Positions 32,901-44,466 of a stretch of 64,000 bases of DNA are shown here, piece after piece. Under the pieces are notes generated by a model that made no database searches, was not told the DNA's origin, and was given only the letters and a program-made list of their open reading frames with translations. A program made the translations under genes and the position numbers. The number at the start of each line of letters is the position of its first letter. Within the stretch, counting starts at the first letter, position 1. This DNA comes from Phaseolus vulgaris (lineage: Eukaryota > Streptophyta > Magnoliopsida > Fabales > Fabaceae): positions 30,532,698 to 30,596,697 of the forward strand of contig NC_023755.2 in the NCBI RefSeq assembly GCF_000499845.2, in the 5' to 3' direction.

Positions 32901-35330
32901 GGCGTGGAGGCGGGGAAGTTCTTAGGTTTCCTCTTAACTGAAAGGGGAATAGAGGCAAATCCTGATAAGTGTGCTGCCATCTTGGCGATGAGGAGCCCGG
33001 CTACCGTGAAGGAGGTGCAGCAGCTTACAGGTCGGATGGCCGCCCTGTCTCGTTTCGTATCAGCTAGTGGAGAGAAAGGCCATGCGTACTTCCAATGCTT
33101 AAGGCGAAACAACAAGTTTATCTGGTCGAAGGAATGCGAAGAAGCCTTCGTGAAGCTTAAAGAATACCTGGCGAGCCCGCCGGTTTTGTGCAAACCTTTG
33201 GTGGGAACCCCTCTCGGGTTGTATTTTGCTGTAATTGAGAGGGCGGTGAGTGCGGTGCTCGCCCAAGATCAAGATCAGGCCCAGAAGCCTATTTATTTCG
33301 TCAGCAAGGTGTTGTAAGGCCCAGAAGTAAGGTATCAGGCCTTGGAGAAAGATGCGCTGGCTGTAGTATTTTCGGCGAGGAGGTTGCGCCACTATTTCCA
33401 CAGTTTTACAGTGCTGGTGATGACCGACCGCCCATCCAGAAAGTCTTGAAGAAGCCTGATGTAGCTGGGAGAATGGTGAAGTGGGCAGTGGAGCTGTCGG
33501 AGTTCGACATCAAATATGAGCCCCGAGGACCGATCAAGGGGCAGATTTTCGCTGATTTCGTGTTCGAGCTCTCGTCGGAAGCGGCGCCAGTTGAGGGGGA
33601 CGATTTTTGCTGGGTGCTTTCGGTGGAAAGATCGTCTAACCAGCAGGGTAGCGGTGCTGGAGTTATTCTAGAAGGGCCCAACGACGTGCTGATAGAACAA
33701 TCCCTGAGGTTTGCCTTTAAAGCTAGCAACAATCAAGCAGAATATGAGGCGTTGATCGCCGGAATCTTGTTGGCTAAGGAGATGGGGGCTAGGGTGTTGA
33801 TGGCCAAGAGTGACTCATTGTTAGTCACGAGACAAGTAACAGGCGAGTTCCAGGCCAAGGATCCACAAATGGTGGCTTACTTGGAGTACGTGCAGGAGTT
33901 GAAGAGTTCCTTTGTCTCATTTGAAGTAGTGCATGTGCCCAGAGAGCAAAATGCCCGAGCTGACTTGCTAGCCAAGCTCGCCAGTTCGGGCAAGGGGGGT
34001 AGGCAGAGGACAGTTATCCAAGAAACTCTGAAGACTCCTAGAGCGTTTGTGGAAGACCACCTGGTTCTTCAGATAAGCAAGTCGACGGAGAAAGCGGCGA
34101 GGAGTCACAGGTCCTTGACCTAGGAGACCTTGAGATCGCCGAGAATAAGAGCATGTCGGGGGGAGAGGGTGAACATGACGCAGGTCTGCGCTACGCATAA
34201 GCCAGACACATGGATAACGCAATACCAGCGCTGCCTGGCATATGGCCTCCTCCCGCTGGATCCGACGGAGGCTAGGAAGATAAAGAAGAACTCCAGCAAG
34301 TTCACCATGATCGATGGCGAGCTGTACAGGTTTGGGTTTACACACCCACTCCTAGAATGTGTGCACGGAGAAAAATGCACTAGAATTATGGCCGAGCTCC
34401 ATGAAGGTATATGTGGGAGTCACGTCGGGGGACGAGCTCTGGGTGCAAGAACTCTCCGTGCAGGTTATTATTGGCCAACGATGAGGGAGGACTGCAAGAA
34501 GTATGCACAGTGTTGCAAACAATGTCAGCAGCACGCCGATTGGCACAAGGCGCCTCCAGAAGAGCTGAAGTCAATTTACAGCCCTTGGCCGTTTCATACT
34601 TGGGGAATTGACATTCTGGGACCTTTCCCATTGGCGGTCAGGTCTCGTGTGCCAGTTTGGTGTGCCTAAGTGCCTGGTGTCGGACAACGGAACTCAGTTT
34701 GCAAGTCACCTGTTGAAGAAGCTATGCGAAGAGGTGGGAATACAACAGGTGTTTGCATCCGTCGAGCACCCACAGACAAATGGCCAAGTAGAGTCTGCCA
34801 ATCGGGTGTTGCTGAGAAGTTTAAAGAGAAGGCTAGAGAAAGCTAAGGGATCGTGGGCTGAAGAGGTACCCCGCATAGTTTGGGCGTACCATACCACTGA
34901 ACAGTCAGAAACTCACGAGACCCCGTTTAGCTTGGTTTATGGATGTGATGCAATGATTCCAGTTGAAATCCAGGAAAGCTCGCCGAGATTCCAGAACTTT
35001 GTGGTGGAAGACTCGAATGAAGAAAGAAGGTTAAATCTGGATTTACTGGATGAGGTCAGGGAGGAGGCAAGAGTAAAAGCCGAGGCAGTAAAAAGAAGGA
35101 TTGAGCGAAGATACAACTCCAAGGTAATGCCAAGGCAATTTAGAGAGGGCGACCTGGTGATGAGGAAAGCCCATCAGTACGAGATGGAGAACAAGTTATC
35201 GCCTAAGTGGACGGGACCGTTCAGAATAACCGAGGTGCTCGGGAACGGCGCCTACCGCTTAGAGACGTTAGAAGGAGGGGCGATTCCTCGCACCTGGAAC
35301 GCCACACACCTCAAGTTATATTACAGTTAA
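30000..35330 (+). pseudogene. T4 gag-pol polyprotein (near complete, broken)
   Basis: The start is 30000, or more likely 30009, where 'MRSTR' matches 'MRNTR' of T5. Residues 15-75 form a coiled coil. The retrotransposon gag domain spans roughly 105-260 ('GVEDPEAHL', 'WFVSLPTGHI', 'YQGESLRDYLNRF'). The knuckle 'CEFHQSFGHTLDSC' is at about 368. Protease 'LVDQGSSADVMF' is at about 501. RT spans 790-980 with 'FLDAFSGYNQIKM' and 'YVDDMVV' at about 928, then the first RNase H. TAA at 33315 replaces Gln, one base is lost near 33430, and TAG at 34121 replaces Gln. The second RNase H is at 33600-33990. Integrase has 'WGIDILGPFPL', then a deletion near 34640 before 'VSDNGTQF' and 'NGQVESANR'. The C-terminus ends at 35330. 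Confidence 0.92.
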
Positions 35331-35564
35331 AGCTTTGTAAGTAAAAACGAACATGAAGAGATTTACAAGCTTTCTGTTAAAACAGTTTTGAAGGGGGCAC
35401 TCTTTTTTCCCTAAGGAGGGTTTTTAATGAGGCCACCCAATAAAGAAGAGTTTCCAAGCTTAAGTTTCTGAGTTTGCATGCCTTTTATGTTGAAAGTTTT
35501 TAGAATCGAAAAAAGACCTTATCACTCGCGCGTGATTTAAGGCAAGTTCAAAGTTATATTGCAT

Positions 35565-35945
35565 GCTCTCAGTTAAAAGTTTTAAAGTCCCCATCGCTTT
35601 TCGGCGATTGGCGGCATCAGTTAAAAGTTTTAAAGTCCCCATCGTTTTTCGGCGATTGGCGGCATCAGTTAAAAGTTTTAAAGTCCCCATCATTGGCGGC
35701 ATCAGTTAAAAGTTTTAAAGTCCCCATCGTTTTTCGGCGATTGGCGGCATCAGTTAAAAGTTTTAAAGTCCCCATCGCTTTTCGACGATTGGCAGCATCA
35801 GTTAAAAGTTTTAAAGTCCCCATCGCTTTTCGGCGATTGGCGGCATCAGTTAAAAGTTTAAAGTCCCCATCGTTTCTCGGCGATCAGCGGCAGTAGTTAA
35901 AGTTTTAAAGTCCTTATCGTCTTTCGGCGATCGGAGGCACCAGTA
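35565..35945. repeat. 48-bp tandem repeat, about 8 units (T4 3' region)
   Basis: AGTCCCCATCG recurs at 35586, 35634, 35682, 35719, 35767, 35815, 35862 and 35909. Spacing is 47-48 bp except one shortened 37-bp unit. Each unit has TCGGCGATTGGCGGCATCAGTT and an AAAGTTTTAA spacer. This corresponds to the 49-bp GATCGCCATATGGCG array of T6. Confidence 0.9.
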
Positions 35946-35989
35946 ATGACTAAAGACCTCAACGCTCTCGTGCGTCTTGGGGCAAGAAA

Positions 35990-36250
35990 GAGAAAAAGAC
36001 CTCCTCACCTTTGAGCGAGTGTAGGCAAGAAAAAGTCCTCCTCGACTCTGAGCGAGTGTAGGCAAGAACAAGTCCTCCTCGCCTTTGAGCGAGTGCAGGC
36101 GAGAAAGAGAAGAAGTCCTCCTCGCCTTTGAGCGAGTGCAGGCGAGAAAGAGAAGAAGTCCTCCTTGCCTTTGAGCAAGTGCAGGCAAGAAGAAGTCCTC
36201 CTTGCCTTTGAGCAAGTGCAGGCAAGAAAAAGTCCTTTTCACCTTAGAGT
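35990..36250. repeat. ~40-bp hairpin tandem repeat, about 7 units (T4 3' region)
   Basis: GTCCTCCTCGCCTTTGAGCG...GCAGGCGAGAAAG units, each bounded by CTCGCC and GGCGAG arms. A long minus-strand frame across it (to 35850) encodes only repeats of itself and is not a gene. 35331-35564 and 36251-36944 around the arrays are conserved untranslated element sequence with no gene. Confidence 0.85.
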
Positions 36251-36944
36251 GAGTTCAGGCAAGATGAACTGAAAAGTCAGGGGTGTTCGTGACCTTAAAC
36301 GGTGGGAAGGGAAGGAAAAATGGCTTTTCCCCTTTAAGTGAAACATCAATATTGACCCAGTAAGACCAGATCATTGTTCTGAAACTCAGGGAGGTAGAGA
36401 AGGATCCGAAAGGTGCCTCTACCCCCAGATGAGGGAACAATGGTCAAGATATGAAGGTAAGGAGGGTCACATCGCCAGAACCCTACGGCGATCAGAAGAA
36501 TTCCAGGCGATGACGGGTGTAAGGGCTCACTTTGTTGGGCAGATCAGGTAAACTGTATTGTGGTACTAGTTTAAGTTAAAACCTGCTGCCTAGTAAGTAA
36601 CTTATGTTAAAGTTTGTTGCCTTAAGTTCACAAGTTATATTAAATGTCATCGCTTGAAAGTTAATAGTTGCTCAAGTTCTACTTTGAGTTAACTGTTTGA
36701 TAAATTGTTATGAAGTTAACAGTTTATTCAAGTTTGAAGCAGTGTGTGAAAGCGAGTAAAAGTGAGCAGCATTTAAAGAGAAGTATTAGAAAACAACTTT
36801 TCAGCATTGAAAGTCATACAAAAGTGGCTATTCAAGTTTGAACACGAATGTGATCAAGTACATAAGCAGAAGAATTACATATAAAGTTTTTACAAACAAA
36901 AGATGAGCGCCAAGTTTCAAAAACAAGGTGATGGAGGGAGGCAG

Positions 36945-39529
36945 CTAGTCTTCAGAGGGTACGATCTTCCCATCCACCACCTCGTTGCAGATTGACACCA
37001 TGGAGAGGTCGAGCTCGGGGTATTGGCATGCAACCTTCTCCAGAGCGGCGTCGAACCCGGCGGTGAGGACTTGGGCAGTGCTTTGCTCGAGCTCTTGTGC
37101 TTGTTTCTTCAGTTCTTCCGTTTCCTCACGAGCTCGAGCTAGGTCCTCAGCAGCCTTTTTGCCTTCGTCCTGAGCCTGGGCCAACTCTGCAGCAGTCTTT
37201 GTGGCCTCCTCTCGAGCTTTGGCGAGCTCAGCAATGGCATCGTCCCTCTCCTTTTCAACCTTTCCGAGGAGAACCTCCCGATCTACTGACCTTTTCTCAA
37301 GGTTTTCCATCTTGGTCGCATCCGCCTTTTTCGCAGCCTCCAAGTCTGCCACCTTGAGCCGGAAAGGGACCGGTTTGCTTTCCAAGTCGATTTTCTCTTA
37401 TACTTGGAGGTGCAGTTTTTGGCGCAGATCGGAGGCTTCCTTGCGCACGCTCCTTAGCTCAGCATCCATGGCGTCCTCCAGCCTTGAGTGCTCCAACTCA
37501 GCCATCAGCAGGTTGCACGAGAGCTTTTCAGCCTCAGCCCTTGTAATCAGATTTGACTCCTTGAGCGCTGAGTTTTCATCTTGGAGCTTCTTGAGTGCGT
37601 CCTTCACAGCTTTTGATACTATGGAGGGGAGATCCTTCGCCATCATCTTCAGTTTAGCTGTGAAGGGCCCCAAGATCTCTTCGAGGGAGGTTGGGAGGCT
37701 TGAGGTTGTTGTTGGTGGAGGTGCTGGAGGAGTTTGGTGCTGATTTTCACCACCACCCTCTTGAGTTTGAAGGGCAAGGGGGGCTTCTTGGCGTAGTGGT
37801 GAGGTCGGAGATTCTGTTATGAGTATTGGCGAATTATGAGCGCCTTCATCTCCTCCTGGTGCGACCCCAGCAATAGAAGTGGTTGAAGGAGGACCCTCTC
37901 TGGCAGATACGAATGGCGTGGAGGCGCTTGGAGGGTTCTCAATGAAGCTTGGGTCGCTGCTTTCAACCACGGGGGGTGCGGCGGCCAAGAGTGTTGCTTG
38001 GACTGGTTGTGATGGAGCTGGAAGTGAGGGCGGTGTTGGTGTTGGGAGTGCAAGTGGTGAAGAGGGGGTCGCCCTTGTTCTCTTGGTGACGAGGCCATCC
38101 TCAGTCGCCTCGTCATCCTCTTCTTCCTCTTGTACCACTTGAGGAGCTTTCCTTTTTGGTTTCCTCAAGATCAGCTTTTTCCTTTGAGGGGCGGGTAGTA
38201 CCCCGGAAGAGGTTGCACCTCGGGGAGGAGTCTTGCCTTGAGCAGCGGCGATCTCCACCACCGAGTTGGGCACGGTTTGGGAGCCTGCCGCGAGCTTATG
38301 AGACCGGGCGATCGCCCTCAGTTCAGCCAGCTTCCCTTTGCCCAACATATTATCTGCGCAAGATAAAGAACAAATGAGCAACCAAGGCAGAAGCCAAACA
38401 TGCAAGCGCATTCATATAAGATAACACAAGCAGTACATGGATGAAAGATCGGAGTCAACACAGAATAATGAAATGCCAAAATATAGTGGTGAAGACGCTA
38501 AGTTAATGTTAACTCGAAGTGAAAGACTTGGTGCTGGGGCAGGAGCTAACCTATGTGAGCTTCGAGTTGGTCCTCAAGGAACTCGAAGGTGATTATGGAG
38601 GCGGTGGGGAGGGTGATATTGGCAGCGGCCACACTCTTCCAGAAGAGGCAGAGATCTTTGTCTAACTCCCCCATATTGTCAGGACTCCTTGGCCTCCTGA
38701 AGCTTTCTTTAGAGTCTTTGTTCCTCTTGTGTACCCAGTACAAGGGGAAGCCGTCGAGCAGGGAAGGGTCTTGGTCGTTTTGGCACACCTTGACGAACTT
38801 CCCCTTCCAGTCTTTGTAAGATTGCTGGAAGATCGAGAGGATTGACCTCCCAGCAATCCCGTTCAAGCTAATCCAGAGGCGATCTCCGGGATTCTTGGCC
38901 TCGAACAGGAAAAGAAAGACATCCACTGAAGCCGGCAGCCCCAAGTGTGTGCAGATGATTTGGAACGCCCTCACGAACGCCCAGCTGTTGGGATGAAGCT
39001 GGGCAGGGGCGACGTTGAGCTCGGTTAGTAGCTCCCTCTCGAAGTGGGTAAAAGGAAGCCTAAGCTTCACTTTCTTGAAGAATGTCGTGTAGATAAAGCA
39101 GAACAACTCGCCATTGTTCCCCTTATTATCCGCGCAGATCGGTTCCCCGGGGAGGCAGGGTAGCACGATCATTTTGCTATCGTGCTCTTTGTGGAAGGAG
39201 AGGTCGGATTGGTCTCCTTTCCGCAGTCGGTGCACGCCCAGCTCGGTGTTTATTGAGGATGTCTCCTTCAGCAGAGTCGGGGTGGCCCAAGGGTAGAGTT
39301 CTTTATAGTCTTGTGGAGGAAGGGAGGCTCCTCCGGCGACTGGTGGAGTTGCCTAAGTAGGATTGGCGTGAGAAGAAGTAGGCCTCTCAGCCTGATTAGA
39401 AGGAGCACCAGAGGCTCGTGGTGGGTTGCGCGCTGGTGGAGGATTTGCCCCAGGAGCAACCCTACGGGCTTGGGGTGGAGGGTTTCGTGATGAAGGAGGA
39501 GGGTTCGCGGTGGACTTTGTGTGAGCCAT
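36945..39529 (-). pseudogene. Antisense gene AS4 of T4 (best preserved copy)
   Basis: The ATG is at 39529-39527, two coding exons are 39529-38551 (979 nt) and 38353-36945 (1409 nt), and the intron is 38550-38354. The spliced frame is 796 codons including the stop, with no frameshift. It has only two in-frame stops, TAG at 39355-39353 and TAA at 37400-37398. Exon 1: Pro-rich tail, 'LYPWATPTLL', 'DLSFHKEHDSK', 'FERELLTELNVAPAQLHPNSWAFV', 'SVDVFLFLFEAKNPGDRLW', 'FQQSYKDWKGKFVKV'. Exon 2: 'DNMLGKGKLAELRAIARSHK', basic 'RKKLILRKPKRK', acidic 'EEEEDDEATEDG', Pro/Ser-rich middle, then heptads and the tail 'LDLSMVSICNEVVDGKIVP'. It looks like a nuclear coiled-coil protein. Function is unknown. Confidence 0.8.
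38354..38550 (-). other. Phase-1 coding intron of AS4 (197 bp)
   Basis: On the minus strand GCTCACATAG|GTTAGCTCC ... TTATCTTGCGCAG|ATAATATG. Splicing joins 'EAHI' to 'DNMLGK' in frame, the same position as in the other copies. Confidence 0.8.
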
Positions 39530-39537
39530 CGCAGGAA

Positions 39538-39777
39538 CTGCAAAGGAAAGAGAAAAGGATGAAATGAGGATAACAAAGAACGACTCGATTGAGGATGAAG
39601 AAGACAGAACGAACGAATAAGGGTTCGCTAGGATAAACGTTATGAAGGACGAAGCCCTAAGTCACGAGAAAAGGAGAAAAGGAAAAAACAGCCCACAACG
39701 TATGCTTCAGACAGATAAAGGATGATGCAAACCGATTAAAATGCAGCAAATATCAACAGAAGAAGTAAAAGGGGTAC
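39538..39777 (-). other. Leader intron of AS4 (240 bp)
   Basis: Minus strand ACAAAAAG|GTACCCCTTTT ... TTCCTTTGCAG|TTCCTGCG-ATG. It contains the conserved TGATATTTGCTGCATTTTAATCGG-type block found in the leader introns of AS1, AS2 and AS6. Confidence 0.75.
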
Positions 39778-40111
39778 CTTTTTGTGATCAGATGAGCGTT
39801 GAAGAAAGTTGAAGATTGAGAGAGACGAGAAGCTTCGTGGTTCGCAGAGAAAACGCTTAGAACGCTTGAGAGTGAAGAAAGATGATGGAACAGTGGAAGC
39901 GCAAAGGGTTTAAGGGTTTTTCGAACGTTTTCGGAAGCGCAAACGACAGTTGAAGACGACCGTTGATGAAGCCACGTATCGAGTGATGGAAAAAGAGGTT
40001 GGTGGAGCGTCAGAAAAGCAGAGGGTACGGGCGTACGGAAATCTGCGCCAGTGCCACGTAGATCGACGATGACGTGGCCTCTTAGTCTTTTCGCTGGTCA
40101 AGTCTCAGCTT

Positions 40112-40127
40112 AAGACTGGGGGGCTTG
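40112..40127 (+). other. Polypurine tract of T4
   Basis: AAGACTGGGGGGCTTG directly before the TGTACC of the 3' LTR. Confidence 0.75.
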
Positions 40128-41073
40128 TGTACCGATCAGGTACTCGGAAGTGATGACGTGGCAGCAAGCGATAATGTAGACGTGTTGAGCGGAACACCTG
40201 GCTGATAGAAGGGAAGCACATCGGGAAGTTTGTGCAGTCGCCAATTGTTAGCTTGGTGTTCTCCGATCTCTGGTATGTATAACCGGCGGTCACCAGGCTC
40301 GCGTCATAGTCGCCGTATGTGAGTTTAGGCGACCAAGTGGTCAGAGACCGCCGAAAGGGGCACATCGCCGAAGGATCATGAAGGCTTGCTTAAGGCTTTC
40401 AAGGGGTACTAGTACGAAGGTCGAAGTTATCAGATGATCATTCCCTGGCCAGAGGTCGAGGCAAGGGAACAGTTTACCAGAACATGTACGATGTGCAAGT
40501 AAAGCAGATCGTGATAGCAGCAGGCGAGACCACAGAGAAGGTGTACATGGTGACACCCCGTACTCGCCGCTTAAGGGGTCGCGCTCCAAGGAAGCTGTAG
40601 TTACTCCTCGCATGGGTAACTTAGTCAAATAGCTTGAAGAGTAGAGGTGACGCTCAAGTAGAAGGTGGCTCCAGATGGTGACACGTGTACAGCTGGATGC
40701 GAGCCACGTGTCCAGAGGTGTAACCGTCAGGAGAGAGAAAGTGCTCAGGTATATAAAGAACTCTAACGAACTTCTGAGGTACGCGCGTTTAGAACACTTC
40801 TTTACGCTTTTGAGAACACTTGAGTACGCTGAGAGAACATTTGCACGGTTCCTTGAGTTTAGCTTTTCTCTCTTAGTATTTGGTGGTTCTGTCACTGACT
40901 TGAGCGTCGGAGCGCGATCGGCCGCAGCGACGCCATTCTGTGTCTTTGTTTTCTTCAGGTTCTCGAGAGGATTTGAGACGTGGAGATCGAAGGCTAGCGT
41001 GGTGCGAAGCTGATCGAGAGAAGATACCTTTGACGTGGCAAGACTCTTGCACTCGAGTCAACCGGCAGGATCA
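40128..41073 (+). mobile_element. 3' LTR of T4 (946 bp)
   Basis: TGTACCGATCAGG...CCGGCAGGATCA. It retains the segment lost from the 5' LTR, including GACTTGAGCGTCGGAGCGC, a block shared with the T1, T5 and T6 LTRs downstream of the TATA box and so probably in R/U5. Confidence 0.92.
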
Positions 41074-43637
<2,564 letters not shown>

Positions 43638-44398
43638 TCAGACATTGTTCACCAGGATGTGCCGATGTGCCACCCGACAATGTAGTGAGGGCGATGAGAC
43701 ATCAGACATAGAGATGAGACATCGGTGATTCAAACAGTAGAGCTGGGCCATGAGAGGTGGATCCCAGACCACACACCAGTTATCAGTTAGGGAGAAGCCT
43801 AGGTCACGAGAGCCCATGCGTGTGGTGTGGATGACGCGTTCAGGCGTAACACAAGTAAAGAGCCACTGGAAAAGATACAACCTGAGAGGGTCACGTCCCA
43901 GAAGTGAGTTGCACGCATGGCACGTGAATGGCTAGGGCGCTCCCAGGACGAGCGATCCCAAAGATCAGGTGCACGAGGTGGCACCCCGGCGGTCGTCTCG
44001 TTAGAGGTCGCACTCCAGTTAGGGAGCCTTACGCGCTAGGTTGCCCTAAGAGTGGGTAATAGCGGTGCTAGGACCCACCCTCAGAAAGCCTATTTTGGGT
44101 AGTGGAAACAGTGGAAACCCTGAACTATATAAAGGGAAGTAACAAACCTAGTAAGGTACGCTATTCATTTGTGCCGCTTCACACACACAGTTTACACAGA
44201 GCTTTACGCTTAACAATTTTGGTGTTTCCTAGCCCTAAGATTGACTTGAGCGTCGGAGTGCAAACAACCTCTAGGACGCCCTTTGTCTTTGTGTTTTCAG
44301 GTGTTCCATCGGAAGGAAAGCACGAGCGAACGCAGGGATTCTTGGGCGTGAGATTGTCGTAGACGTAGGAAGACGTTTTCGGTCAACCGGCAGGAACA
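43638..44398 (+). mobile_element. 5' LTR of T5 (5' truncated)
   Basis: It aligns with 48780-49485 from TCAGACAT onward and ends ACCGGCAGGAACA. It contains CACGTG/ACGTCC motifs, the TATA-like CTATATAAAGGG near 44126 and the GACTTGAGCGTCGGAGTGC block. It is longer than the homologous part of the 3' LTR because the 3' copy lacks about 60 bp around 49405. Confidence 0.85.
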
Positions 44399-44418
44399 TT
44401 TGGCGCCCACTGTGGGGC
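44399..44418 (+). other. Primer binding site of T5
   Basis: TTTGGCGCCCACTGTGGGGC directly after the LTR end. It is the cleanest copy of this site in the window. Confidence 0.7.
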
Positions 44419-44466
44419 ACGATCTAAAACGCTGTCCCACCAACAAGAACCATAAAGATTGAGAAG

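Larger units (their letters stand above)
28830..41073 (+). mobile_element. Complete Tat-like Ty3/gypsy retrotransposon T4 (12.24 kb)
   Basis: It has both LTRs (28830-29549 and 40128-41073), a primer site, a leader with short repeats, gag-pol (30000-35330), two tandem-repeat arrays, an antisense gene (36945-39777) and a polypurine tract. It is flanked by TATAT on both sides (28825-28829, 41074-41078), although the TA microsatellite makes that duplication ambiguous. Over the aligned 720 bp the two LTRs differ at 8 positions by my count, plus one deletion of about 226 bp in the 5' LTR. This suggests a fairly recent insertion. Pol has two stops, one frameshift and an integrase deletion, so it needed help in trans or decayed afterwards. 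Confidence 0.9.

Noticed and set aside
35850..36242. 130-residue minus-strand frame with repeated 'ALAQR' and 'ARRTSS'-like units
   Set aside because: It is a by-product of the ~40-bp tandem repeat array. Composition follows the repeat and frames change between copies.
36945..39529. Antisense gene as a retroviral envelope gene
   Set aside because: It is antisense to pol, contains spliceosomal introns, and lacks any signal peptide or transmembrane segment in the parts I can read. It is basic/acidic with a coiled coil.
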